64,000 bases of DNA from Antitrichia curtipendula (taxonomy: Eukaryota > Streptophyta > Bryopsida > Hypnales > Leucodontaceae), in contig OX579637.1 of the NCBI GenBank assembly GCA_951230915.1, positions 21,638,001 to 21,702,000 of the forward strand, in the 5' to 3' direction. The first letter of the stretch is position 1. The number at the start of each line of letters is the position of its first letter. A program made the translations under genes and the position numbers. This document shows, in pieces, positions 48,463 through 61,231 of the stretch. The notes below the pieces were generated by a model. That model was not told where the DNA came from. It worked only from the letters and a program-made list of their open reading frames with translations, and ran no database searches.

Positions 48463-50026
48463 CAATGCATACACTAATAAGTTCGTCCGCATGACAGGAT
48501 GGAGGAACAAATTCCAAGACTGGAGACGTTCTTCAAGCAATGTGAAATCGCTCGAGAAGAGGAAGATGGAGACAACATCGACAATGACGGAGCCTACTGG
48601 AAGTTTCTCAATCCCGAGAAGATGGACAACTGGAGCCTCAGGATGATACCGTTCAAAAACCTGATATGCTTCTCATACAAGTACAAAGACAACGAGACGT
48701 ACTACTCCGTCTCCTTCAAAGAAAAAATCAAAGAGATCGCCCACGACAAAGGGAGCATAATCAAAATACACTGCGTGACAGCCCAAACAGGAAAGAAAGA
48801 AGAAGAACAGTGCCATTTCACTATCGTCTTGGACTCCTCGAAAATTCCTTTCAACATCACGCCGTTCCTGGAGACACTCGAACCCACCGAGTATAGGACC
48901 GAGATTCCTGAGTTGGAGAAGAAGATTGACAACAACTTCTTCCGCAATCCAACTGGAAACACAATCATCGGCAAGACGCTGTGCAATCGACTCAGGTCAC
49001 TATTTGTGATCTTCGAGGTTCTAAAGGCAAAGCTGGTGTTCACGAAGAGAGACATGGTCGCGTGAACTGTGTCTCAGGACATGCCGATTCAGGGAGGCGA
49101 GGGACAAGCTTCAATGGGGACTCTGGGTACACAAAACAGTTGTGGTACCAGGAGAAATCAGCAGTCCAGGACACCACCTCCGCCCCCGAATAGAGGTAAC
49201 CTTGCTTCGAGTGCCGGGAGGAAATCAATGACCCAGAAGCCTGAGGAAGTAGTGCTCGGTGAAACTAGTTTTGCGTCGGCGGTTTCTAACATCCCAGAGG
49301 CTCACGACCCTCAGCGTGATCATGACTACAAATTATCTGCGGAGGCCTACAAGAACTACTGGTCCACCTGCACTGACGCCTACGTATTTGCGATCGACGA
49401 GAAGAAGTCAATCCCGATTGAGCAACTCATCTCATCACCGGCGGATATGAACATCCGAAGCCATGAGGATAGGCTCGCATCGGACGTCATGCATTTCTAT
49501 GTGCATATGCCCGACAAGTCCACCAAACAGACTCTGTGTGTCATGCCCGTTAAACAAACGGAGAAACCCAAACCTGAGTCGTGGGACGAAATCAAGGGAG
49601 GGCAATTCTACTTGATTAACGGCCAGCACAGTGTGACGGCCAGCAAGATGATGGTGCAAATGAAATTGGATGAGTCCATTCTCAAGCACTTTAGGGAGTG
49701 GGATTACTACGTTGTCTAGTCGAATGACAACGAGAAATTGCGGTCCATATCCGCGTACTACAACAGGGTTAACCATTTCGTTGCCATGAAGCCCTCGTGG
49801 TCAACTAACATCCTCGGCGCGCGAAGTGTTTGGGAGAAAATGGGAAGGCCAAGGAACCCAAAGGATCCCTCCCCGGCGGGTACGATGTCCAATACAAGAC
49901 GTAAAGCCGACGACAAGGCCAACCTGGTTAAATTCAAGGTAAAAATTTATGAAGTGAATATTGTAGATACCGTGTGGTTTTCGAGAAGTCCATTTTATGA
50001 GTCCAGTTTGAATCTGCTTGTCCGAT

Positions 50027-50110
50027 TCAGGTCGAGTCGACCTAAACGGGATTGTCATACGCCATTCTGCAAATTCTGTAGGTTATGATGTTAGGTCGGG
50101 TTGACCTAAA
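50027..50110. repeat. B-type palindromes in intron 1 of the gene B coding region (2 copies)
   Basis: TTCAGGTCGAGTCGACCTAA at about 50027-50046 and TTAGGTCGGGTTGACCTAA at about 50091-50110. Both lie between donor 49939 and acceptor 50148. Confidence 0.85.
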
Positions 50111-51526
50111 CGTATGCTGACGGCTCCCCTTCGGGATGGATTTTGCAGGAGTTTGTGAAGGCCATGAACGCTCGCTTTGCAATGCTCGACGTTGTGAAGT
50201 CCTAGAAAGCTTCACGGGGTAAGGATGCAGAGGAGAAGCTCAAGATTACAAATGAGTTGAAGATCATTACAGCACCTGATGACGTCTTCAACTTGTGGAG
50301 CGAGGTGATATCGAGTAATGCTCAAGGTGAGTTGATTAACCCAGAGACCCTCCAACCATTTAACAAGAAGACTGGGTGGAAGTCAGAGTCCGGAAACTTG
50401 ACCCACGAATTCTTCAAGTGGATGGGAAACCTCTCCTACGACGACATGAAGAAGCTCGCGACGCACATACTCAAGCGAACACGGACACGCGACGGGGAGA
50501 GGCAAACACTGAACCATCCGAAGGTGACAATCAAGCAGGTGGCTTCCGTGCTTGAGAGTTGCTATACTCACAAGGAGTGGGTCGAGCGGCGCAAGAGGAA
50601 GTATTTGGTGAAGAAGGAGCTCAACCATCTCGACCCGAACTTGGGCCTCATCAACGCATTCAACGAAGTGAATGTCGATAACTGGAGGGAGTTCAAGAGG
50701 AGTTGTTGCATCACCAGCGTGACGATGAATGTCCTCCTCGAGCAACCAGGAGAGGACTATTTCAGGGAGGCGAAGTAGACCAAAGCCAAGAACAAGAAGG
50801 CTGCTGAAATTTTGCCATACGTTGTAGAGTTCTTCCGAGTCTTCCTCGAGCGCCGCTCGAACTTTGTGAAGCACATTGCCGTTGCACGTTACCGGCCATA
50901 CAACATTGCAGACGACAAGAACTCACCTTGGCTGTCTGGAGCGTGGACCGAGAGGACTATATCGGAAATAAAATTTGGAATCCTTGACTTCCGATACGCT
51001 CCAGTGGTTCTTAACAAGGGCAATTGTACGCCGCTGATGCCGTACTTCTTCTCGGCTATGAAGTCCTTCCAGGGGTTGAAGCAACCTCAACTGGAAGAGA
51101 TCCCGACGTGGCTCTTTATCTGCTCCGATTTAGTGGAGCAGAACCAGGCTCTACATTACGTGCAGACGAACGAAGTCCTCAAGGATTTCAAGATGGACTT
51201 CGCGGACTACTGGCCCGCGAAGGTTGAGCGGATGGGAGACTACTCTTCTAGCAACAGCAAGGCAACGGAGAAGGTCTACCTGACGTTCTTGCAGAACTCG
51301 GACAACGCCGTCATCATGACTCCAAAGCCTACTTATCGAGCCCCTGACACAGAGGTCTTCAAGAAGCCGCGGGCATACAATAAGCTGAAATATAGGATTC
51401 ACAACACAGAGCTCCGAATGGAGTTCTACCTGAACATCCTCAGAAGATTTGCCATTGGTGCCAGGAGCGTAATGTCAGTATTCGCGGGTTTGAAGTTTAC
51501 ATGTGCCGCGATGGTGAGTTGTTTTT

Positions 51527-51756
51527 CAGGTCGAATCGACCTAAACGTGGACTCTCTGGATTCACTATATCTTGTACAATGCATGGTACATACAAGGATG
51601 ATTAGATCGACTCGACCTAAGTCAGCAAATACCAATCCTTCACTTTGTGTGTTAGTGTTTGGACATGATTAAGGTCGGCCTGTCCTAAGTGTGTAGAGAT
51701 CGCATTGTAGTCCGAAATTACTCCATCTTCAAGTTTCAGGTCGACTCGAGCTAAAA
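51527..51756. repeat. B-type palindromes in intron 2 of gene B (4 copies)
   Basis: Copies at 51527-51546, 51601-51620 (TTAGATCGACTCGACCTAA), 51670-51689 (degenerate) and 51737-51756. The intron runs 51514-51809, so palindromes occupy much of it. Confidence 0.85.
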
Positions 51757-52869
51757 TGTCAAACAACGTGCATGTCTGTGTAGCTAACTATCCTCTCTAT
51801 GTGCTGCAGATGTTGGGACTGGATGTCTTTGCCGTTGGTACCTCCGACGAGTCTGATACCTGGATAGCTATTGCCGAACTCGGGAAATCACTGGACAAGA
51901 GTGATTTCCTCCCGAAGGGGTACTTTGTGGATGAAGAAATGCATCGTCGGAAGGCTGGAGGTCCTGCGACACCAGCAACATCGAAGAGGAAGAGGAAGTG
52001 GGCATGGGATTTGCCAATGTCTCAGCCTTCCCAAGGCGAACCATCTTCTCAAGCTGGTCCATCTCACGGGGATCCTGTCAATTTGTCTTCGGACGATGAG
52101 GAGGAGGAATACGACCATGGCCTTGAAGATGTACAGGATGAGCAGCTGACCCCCGTGCAGCTCTCTCACAGTATTAGGGGGTCCTCTGCGTCATCTGGAC
52201 AACCAAAGGAGTTGCATCCCATTGAAATGCAGCCGTCCAACACGCCATCGCGCTCTACGACTCGGAGGGTAACGGGAAAGAGGAGGAGACACAATGACGA
52301 GCTGACTGCCATGAGCGCAGAGATCGACGAGATCAGAATGGAGAGGCTCCATGATCGGGCAGCAAACATGAAGATGCACGCACAGCATAGTCACACGATG
52401 GAGCAGTTGTCGAATTGTATATTGGCACTTTCGACAAAGATTGACAACACCTACGACGCCATTGTGAATAGCAACAGAGGTGCTCTGCCACTCGCATTGG
52501 TTTCGCCAGCCCAAGTTGCTCCCCAGTTGTTGCTGTAGGGTCAGGCCTCGGGTTCGTTGAATACCGGGGAGTCGAGTTTGGCCGAGCCGATTCGGTCTGC
52601 ATTGAATGTTACTCCTGCTCCCGGTGCTGTCATGCCTCTTCCTCCTCTAGTTGCTGGCGTGCCAACAGTTGCTCCTTCTGTGGTCGCGCCTCCGCCTCTT
52701 CCTCCTATAGACCAAGTGCCACACATTCCCCCGCCACCTCCAGAGATCGACGCTGCGATCGCCAGTGCTCCGCAGGTGGCTACTGAGGTTGATGTGCCAA
52801 AAGGTGGCATGGTTGAGATGCCGTGTGCAGATGCCCCTGCAGGTTGATCACACGATGTCGTTTGTATAG

Positions 52870-54692
52870 TTTAGGCTGACTCGAGCTAACATGAATGGTA
52901 GATCGGACTTAGTTGTGCATATTCATGAAGCGAATACATTTTTCTTATTGAGAACTTACGGTGGACAGAACCACAGAGTTCCAAATTTTCTAAAGTTTCA
53001 AAATTATATACTCCAGTGCCTACCACTGGGAAAGTTAATATATCGGATACTTACGGATTATTTTTTTGTGAATTCATGAATTGCAGGCATTGTTAATGTT
53101 GATGTTGTTCCTTCTTCACCCAAACATCAGTCGTCGCACAGTCAACTCCCTGTGTCTCCCGGTGACGCTCTCGTGGAAGAATTTGTGCCTACTACGCAAG
53201 CAGACACTCTGACTCCAGAGCGTGAGATTGCTCCTATTGTACAAGAAGACGTTGTGGATGATGACTTATCATTTTCGGGCGCCGAAGCCATGGTGGTCAA
53301 AGTTGCAGAACCCGTCGTCGAGGTGCAAGAAGACGTTAGAGCTGCAACTGAGTCCGATCGCGAGAAGAAGGTATGTCATACATGCACTGTCTTTGTTCCC
53401 TGTCTTTAGTATTTACTATATCATTTCGCGTTAGTTCAAAAATGTGTCAGTTCAGGGTAGTAACTGGCTGCACATTTACCCGTTTGAAAACAGGAATCGA
53501 ATTCTCCCTGTCCTCTTGGAGGGACGTCGGAGGAGGTCAAACGTCCATTGAGGTCCAAGGTGGCCGTGAGGTGGCTCAACGTTGTCCTGGACCTGAATGG
53601 GATTTTATGTGTGTCTGAAGAAATCAAAACCAAGGGATGGTACAGTCACGTAGGTGAATCCTCACACGGACACTCTGCCACAGTTCCCGCTATCGTGGGA
53701 AAGAAAGAAGTTTACGTCAGGCCCAATTGCTCGCAGTTCTTGAGTGAGTTAGCAAAGATTGCCGTCATCTCAGTGTGGAGCTCCATGAAAATGTTCAACA
53801 CTGAAGGTGTTTGTAAACATCTTTTCGATGGAATAGAAATGCCCTATCTCGTACTCGGGCAAGAGTCCTGCACAACATTGAAGTGCAAGGATGGTTCTGG
53901 AAAGATCACGACTTTCAAATAGCCCAATACAAACAAGGACCTGTTCCTTAAAAACTTGAGTACTTTGTTCAATGGCTCACGAGGGAATTTCTCGTCAGAG
54001 AATACCATCATAGTGGACAACAGCCCTTGTAAGCACATTATGAACAAGACGGAGAATGTCATTCTCCCTGACACTTGGACGAACAGGGGAAATGGTCCGA
54101 AGGACACGTTTCTCTTGGACATCCTCCTTCCCTGGTTTAGGCGCCTTCACGCTGCTTGAGATGAAGGATTGAAGTCGTTCAGGGAGAATAGCTCAGGGAA
54201 GATGGGACGGCGGATGCTCTACGACGAACGAAGTCGTCGAGAGTATAACCGGCTAATGGAAGCAGCTCGGCTGTCGTTGAGTCAGAGATAGGCCAACGGG
54301 CTTTTTTTTTTAGTCTAGATTAGCTATACTAGATCCACGCTAGGGATTGGGCTTCATCATTGGCAACGCAATCTAGCTCGTGTCGACCTGAACTGTACAT
54401 AGTTTATGTGTTTTGTATTCTTCAATTTTGTGTAATATATTATTCACGGGAATAAAACGGAAATGCTTCTTCACCATTAGTTCATTCGTGTTCATTACTT
54501 CACAGTCATGGTTTGTGAGGTTTAGGTCGGATCGACCTCATTTGTGGATCTTTCAAGTTCAGTTCACGGCTTGTATGCATATTGTAGGTCCGGTCAGTGT
54601 TTTCTTGGACATTCTAGGTCAAGTCGACCTCTTCTATATTGTTTCTTGGTTGACTCGAATGCTTGTAAGTTTCTATTGGTCAAATTGACCCC
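52870..54692. repeat. B-type palindromes in later introns of gene B
   Basis: 52870-52890 lies in intron 3. 54373-54394, 54520-54540, 54613-54632 and a weak one at 54672-54692 lie between the FCP1-like exon and the last exon. None overlaps a coding exon. Confidence 0.75.
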
Positions 54693-55456
54693 TTCAATCT
54701 AATTCGTCTAAACTATACGCATCCCAAAATAATGGCTCTTCTCTTTGTGGAGAGCTCTAGACATGTTCTTCTATCTGTGCTTCTTTTGACATGAGTTTTG
54801 CATTTGGCTTTCTGTTTCAGGTCGTATGCAAATCGCCATCTCCAATTCAAATTAGAAGTCTGACTTGCGCAGCATCGGCTGATTCCTTTCTGGAGTACGG
54901 CCAAAACGCAATCTTGAGCACGGGGAACTTCTTATGTTCCGCTACAACAGCAAATTCCACAATGGACTTCTCACTAAAACCTGTGGAGGACGGTGTCGTG
55001 GACAATCCGCCAAGTGAAACTCCGCGTCTGCCCAAATCATGCTCGCCTTCTCCTTTACGACCCACTACGGCGGGGGGGTCACGAATGTCGCCGTCTGCCT
55101 CCGACAGGGTGCCACAGAGAAAGCTCTATGATGACGGTGGTGTGGAAACAACCTTGCCTATCATAGAGGTAGTGGCGTTCGAAGAAGTGCGCAAGAAAAT
55201 ACTTCCAGGCCGTTCTCATCCACCACCCCTGCCCGCACAACGTCGGAGATCTCTCAGTGTGCGGAAGACAAAGACGCACGACGGATTACCCCCAAGTCGA
55301 CGCGAACTGCCGGTTGTGGATGTATGGGATCGGAAGTTTATACAACTGCAGAGGAGACAAGCATTACAAGATTACAAGAAGTGTGACAATGGGTACAGTC
55401 GAGGACCTGAAATTCGAAAGGCCTTGGAGATGTTGAAGAGTAAATCACACATGTAG

Positions 55457-56600
55457 TATCTGTTCATATTGTAGATCCCAAAACTATACGTACAAAATAG
55501 CATTGTGTAGTTACTATGACAAACTCAATGCTGGAGTGAATCACGCTCACGGCAGCTACATACATTTTTAGTATACATTTTTAGTATACCTTTCGGGGAT
55601 GCAAAAAAATTTAAGATGGAAGAGAGAGATATAACAATGAGAAGAGAGATTCACTATCATTTGAAGATGTTTATGAAGGAGATGTATTAAGGACCTCCTA
55701 ATTTTGGATTATAGACACCATTTCAGCATATCAGGGAGTCAAGAATACATTTCATATTCTAAACTATTATGTCGCAAAGGCTCATATTTAGATTGAGAAC
55801 AATGCAAACCCGTTCAAATATTACAAACCGGGTAGACAAAGTATTGAATCTTCATAGTCTGTGGTAGTCCTGCAAATAGAAGCTGCGGAAGAGGACGCCA
55901 TCGTAATGGAAGAAGGAAGTGGATGTCGAGCTTTGACATGAATGTGGACAAGGAAATTATGGAGACAAACTAACCTAGGTTCCACTATAAGCACTCCTGT
56001 AGGGAGCACTAGAAAACAGCTATGTCTCAAGTGCCATTAGGAAGAGTGCTGAATCAGATGGTGGGGTAGTTGTTTCTATCATTTTTGTGCCTAGATCTGG
56101 GTCACAAGCTTAGCATCCACTTCATTGTTTTGACACCATGGCGTCGTCTTCCAAAGCAATTTATTTGCAGTGTTTAACACAGACTATGGAGATGAAATAC
56201 TTTGCTTCTAGAAGTGTAACGGTAGGCACTACTTCTTCAAATGTCCAATTTGCAGTGTATTAGTCCAATACAGCATTATTCAGTGAGTACTTGTCATCAA
56301 TTGTATGGCATATTGCAAGTATTGCATGATGTTTCATAATATTTCAATGGAAAATCTATTTTGAATGACATTGCATTGCTTTTCTTATCATTACAAACAA
56401 ATCATTTATCTTTGTTTATGATACAATTGCCTCTTGCTATTCTCATATTGTGGAAAAAAGACTCTCATTTCGTTGGAAAACTCTCATTTTAATGAAATAG
56501 TGTTCAGAAGGACAGAATTCACTAAAACAAATTCATAAATAACAAACATGGAGAGAGACAAACAAGCTAAAATAATTTTTCATATTGTACGCATCGACAA
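55457..56600. other. Intergenic between genes B and C
   Basis: AT-rich with no gene seen. Near 56,465-56,510 there is one copy of the end motif GAAAACTCTCATTTTAATGA found in the small inverted-repeat element at 366-609. The first C-type palindrome is at 56611. Confidence 0.5.
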
Positions 56601-56610
56601 ACACAAAGAG

Positions 56611-56734
56611 GATTATCCTCTACACAAAGATACTCTCAGTCAATGTAAGTTCTAGGATCCTAATATAATTCACACTGCAATGGTAAATAGATGTAAAGGT
56701 AGATGCTACAATTATCTTTGGACCGAAGATAATC
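56611..56734. repeat. C-type palindromes upstream of gene C (2 copies)
   Basis: A degenerate copy at 56611-56631 and a good copy at 56711-56734 (arms TTATCTTTGG / CCGAAGATAA). An acceptor-like CTACCCAG precedes the ATG at 56786, so they probably lie in a leader intron, as in gene B. Confidence 0.8.
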
Positions 56735-58230
56735 CTATACAAAATTACTAACGTGATCTATCACTCTACCCAGATATTCATCAAAATGGCTGAGGTGAAG
56801 AACTACGACTACTCAGCCATTGCCCCGTTCCTTGAGCCATTCAACAAATGGATGGCGGAGGAGCCCTTCATATCCAACATGCCAGAGCCAGCCGTAGAGC
56901 TCTGGCAGTTCAATTCCATTGTGGATTCCTGGACCTTCGGAATAAACCGGTCAAAAGACTACATACTTCTACGCCACAAGGTGAAGGAATCAAGAATATA
57001 CATGAACTAGAAACTGGACGAGAAGGTCGCCCTCATGGAGCACTATCAAGATAAATTCATTGTCCTAACACTCCATGCATGTGACTGAACCGGAAAGGAA
57101 ACAAACCACACTCGCTTTATTGTCTTGCATGAAGAAGATGATGTGGGAGTGTTCAATCTTGATATTAACCTCATATGGGATTTACATGAGGAGAACCACA
57201 ATACGCTGGCGGATGAGTTCTAGTGGAGATTCCATCTCTGGATTTGTAAAAATGCTATCTTCATGGCAAGAAGGATTGGATACATGTTCAATAGATTGAA
57301 GGAGTATGCTAAAGACCATGTAGACAAACAACCTCGTCACAGCATGGGTCGTGGCCAAGTGAGGCGCGAAGCAAACGCTGAGACAAGGTCAATTTTAGGG
57401 GCGCGTGGCTAAATTTGGAGTAGAAGGAGTAGAAGGGGAACAACTCGAGCCCAGGTCCTTAAAAGAAAGAACCCAGATACAAAGATCGTTGAAGCGAGTG
57501 AGAAGCGCCAAAAACCCATGATGGACAAGCGCCTTGCAATTGTTGAAAATTCAGACTCTACACTTACAAATGTTCATACAGGAAAGACAAGCGACTATGA
57601 GCCCATCAAGAAATTTGAAGTGGTAGGCACACACCGGAAAGATTTTTGGGACAAGCATGCATTCTTCGTCATTTTTGATCCCATGACATTCAAGATAAAC
57701 ATCTCCAAATGCCATTTGGCCCCTCCAATATACATCATTCAGAAATTGGAGATGAAGATTGTAGAAGAAATGAAAGAGCCCCCTTGTCCATCTTGGGTTC
57801 GTCCAACAAAGGCAGCTAGTATGCCTGACTCCGGTTGACGCCAACAGAAGGCTCCTCCAGGAACGTCCTTCGAATTGGAATGTCATAAAGGACGGGAATT
57901 TTCTTATTATTAATGGCCAACATAGCATCACTACCTCCAAGATGCTGCAAAGTGGCGGATGCTGCGAGTCTCGAAAGGTGGAGTTGCAAACATGGGATGC
58001 AACGATCTTCTATACGCTTGACGTGAGGAAGCTAACCAAAATTTCCAAGTGGTACAACTCCTCCAATCACCTTGTTCATAGTTAGCCGACATGGGGGAAC
58101 CAGATTTCAGCTTGTAGGCAGGTGTGGAAGGAACTCAAGCAGCCAACTAATGTTGAAAGAGAAGGGATTGGCAAGACAGAACAATGCCATCTTCAATGCA
58201 GATGTTTACAAGGTATGCAATGCCTATTTG

Positions 58231-58360
58231 TTTATCTTCGAGGCAAAGATAATTAGTGGCTAATATTGATTTGTAATGGTGCCTTGCTTCTAACGTGTAA
58301 TGTATTTGTATAACATTGGCAAAGAACATGACTATGTTTATCCTCGGGTTAAGGATAATT
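58231..58360. repeat. C-type palindromes in intron 1 of gene C (2 copies)
   Basis: 58231-58252 (TTATCTTCG, spacer, CAAAGATAA) and 58337-58360 (TTATCCTCGGG / AAGGATAA), between donor 58213 and acceptor 58428. The second copy has a compensating change in both arms (CTT to CCT with AAG to AGG). Confidence 0.85.
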
Positions 58361-59787
58361 TGCTCTGCCTCGTGATCACTTATTGTCTCAGAATTGACAA
58401 TTGTTTCAATGACAATATTGCCTTGCAGGAATTTGTAGATGTTGTGTTGATACAATATTGTAGCATTAACCCGGACAAAGAAGGCGCTAAGGTGAAACTT
58501 GCGCCGGACGTTAAGAATGAAATTAGAATCATTACATTGGCAGACAAGACGTACCAATTGTGGGAGGAGTTTCTCCGGAAACATAATGACGGAGAACTAT
58601 TTGATCCCATGGCGTGCAGTGCAGACAACAATTCCACAAAGAACTTCAATCCCTAGAACTTCTCACTGAAGAGAGAGTTCTTCAAGCACATAGGGCATTT
58701 AACGGACAAGGACCTCAAGGAATATGTCTTCCATTTGCTTCAAAGAATTGAACGGCGCACCGTGATTATCCAAAAGTCTCCGTGGGTGCTACAAGGATTT
58801 TGTGCGTGGACAACTGTAAGGCCGAGTACTGGATGGAGCTTAGGAAGCGCAAGAAAATTGTCATGGAGGAGTTTATGGCCCTCGACAAGTCTTTGAAGTT
58901 TAGGGACTCACAGGGGGAAGTGATCGATGAGGTTTAGAGGAAATGGAAGCGCATGAACAAGTTCATTTCCTCTTTGTGGGATTTTCTCCTCACTGCCTTG
59001 CCCAATTCTTTTTTTGTGAAGCATCTAACAAACGAAGCAAAAAAAAAGACTGCCGTAGATTATAAGAACCACCTGAAACTGTCTATGGTTTATCCCATCT
59101 TCAAGAGTTTCTTGAAGATGAAGAAGGAAGCCGTGGAGACGAAGGGCAATGCGTACATCCCAGGCCACCAGTGCTACCCGTAGGCTTTTGTGACGAGCCA
59201 CCAGTGGCCCTACGCCAACAAAGAACTACGGCTCGCCGTCATAGACTTTTGAATCCTATTCAGACCGAAAGCTGGATCCAATGATGGTCCTCCGTGTTCT
59301 CTACTACTCAATTACTTGGCTACTCATTTGAAGCCTGAAATTACTACACCAAACACCTGGTTATGGATTGTAGGAAGTCAATACGACTTGGAGGCGTCCA
59401 AGAAATTTGCAGCTTCATGGCTGAAGGAGTACAAGATCAAAGTGTCCACGTACCAACCTAGCAAAGCTGAGAGGTTGGACAACACCACGACACAAGTCAT
59501 GCCTTCTGTGGTGAAGCTTGTATTCATGTTGAAGAAAGAGATCGGCAGCGAGCCCAAAAATTTGGATGTTGTGAAGAGGTTTTATTCCACGGACAAAATC
59601 CCTTACTACAAGGAATTCCAGAATAATATGAAGGCCAAATATAGGATCCACTCCAACAAGCTGAGGATGGAGTTCTACATTGACATTCTTTAGAGCTTCT
59701 ATGTGAAGGGAGAGAATGTCATCGGCATTTACACGGGGTCAAAGTTTATGATTGCCGCAAAGGTAAAATTCTAACTCCTGCTATCCA

Positions 59788-59974
59788 TTATCCTCAAGCC
59801 GAAGATAACAGTTGATGTCATGTTGTTATCTTCAGCTCGAGAATAACCATCCGAGATCAACAATTAGCATTGGTTGTAGAATAGGATTTCAATATCAATG
59901 TGGATCTTCTAGACGTTTTCATATATCAAATCTTGCTACAAACTGCTCATCATTTATCTTCGACACAAAGATAA
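59788..59974. repeat. C-type palindromes in intron 2 of gene C (3 copies)
   Basis: 59788-59809, 59824-59846 and 59952-59974, between donor 59763 and acceptor 60043. This is the same intron position that carries palindromes in genes A and B, splitting the methyltransferase-like motif I. Confidence 0.85.
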
Positions 59975-61208
59975 CCATGCTGGAATATAGCTCTGCAATT
60001 TAATGTGAGAATTGGGTACTAACTTGCCGTGGTGGTCTTGCAGATGTATGGCCTGTTTTATTATGGGATTATCGAGCGGCATTTATCTGAGAAGCATCGG
60101 GAGATGGCAAAGTATGGCACTTCCTTGGACATTAATGACTTCTGCCATGAGAATTTGCCATACCTTCCAGGTTATGAACGTCCAAGCAATCTGGCAACTC
60201 CGGAATTGAATTCTAAGTCCATGCCTTTGAGAGTTGGTACCGTGAAATCCTTCAAGAGGAAAACTGAATTCATTGGTGATGATGGTGCTTTGGAACTTGG
60301 GATTAATGAGTTTGGGACGAACATCGAGATGGTTGGCTATGACGAGCTGGATGTTATTGGAGGCGACGTCCAGGTGATGAATCGGTTGCCTGAATTGAAC
60401 CCTCCAGAAGCTGAGAAAGTGGCAGAGGATACGGAGCAGGTGGAGGTGATGGCAGCAGCAAAGAAGAAGAATAGAAAGAAGGCCAAGAAGCCCATTGAGG
60501 GGATAGTGGCCATACATGATCTGAGTGACCTTGAGGAGTCCTACTCAGATCTGAGTGACATTGACTACGAAAATTCAGAGGTTGACGAAGGAGGGCCGTC
60601 AAGTAGCAACCATGAAGTGGAATCAACTTTGGAGTTGTGACTTAGGCTTGCTGCGGAGTCCATTGTCCATCTTGTTCAGGGTCAATTACTTCTACTTTCA
60701 GTGAAGCAAGAGAACAGGGACTTCTGGAAGGAATGGGCGGCAAGGAAGGCCCTGAAGTAGGTAGAAGAGGAAGCCAAATGGGCAGCGGAGCAGTTGGAGA
60801 AGGAATTGCTGAAGGCGGAACTTGAGAAACTCCGGAAAGAGAATGTCTCTCTCAAGACAATGACGCAAGATGCGTTTGTCTCTCGATCTCTTAAACAAAT
60901 TAGTTTGGGAGAGGGTGCATCCCCACAAGCCTCCGTTCAGAAGTCAACTTCCGCCCACATCCAACATTATCCATGAGACAAAAATAATGTTGCTTCACCT
61001 CATGCCCGTGTTTAGCGAACAACCTCGGCCAATATCCTAGAGGATCTTCGAGTCAAAAATAAAGTTGTCTCTCATCCTACCTTGGATGAGGACAGTACTA
61101 TGCCAACGCATGCTGAACCGGCACTATCCAATGTTCGACGGGAGGAACAAAGACATGACGAGATTCTGTCCTCTACAATCGGACCAACAAGACGTGAAGC
61201 TGAAATGG

Positions 61209-61231
61209 ATTATCTTCGATTTGAAGATAAC
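61209..61231. repeat. C-type palindrome inside a coding exon
   Basis: Arms TTATCTTCGA / TTGAAGATAA lie in the open frame of exon 3 of gene C (peptide YLRFEDNL). Every other good copy in the window lies in an intron, leader or 3' flank. Confidence 0.7.

Larger units (their letters stand above)
48499..55456 (+). pseudogene. Gene B: ParB-like / methyltransferase-like / FCP1-like protein, seven stops
   Basis: Exons: 48499-49938 (ATG two bases after an acceptor), 50149-51513, 51810-52842, 53087-53370, 53494 to about 54291, 54821-55456; phases agree through exon 5. N-terminal domain about 190 residues; ParB-like domain with KSIPIEQL and GGQFYLINGQHSVTASKMM; helical middle; methyltransferase-like unit (GILDFRYAP, TWLFICSDL, RSVMSVFAGLKFTCAAM joined to MLGLDVFAVG); Pro-rich linker; FCP1/HAD-like domain (NVVLDLNGILC, VISVWSSMK, NTIIVDNSP); tail with EDGVVDNPPS and CSPSPLRP, shared with gene C. 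In-frame stops: TGA 49063, TAG 49717, TAG 50203, TAG 50776, TAG 52536, TAG 53920, TGA 54157 (first bases). I detect no frameshift. The join of exons 5 and 6 is uncertain. It is probably a silenced copy; a readthrough gene is a less likely alternative. Confidence 0.7.
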
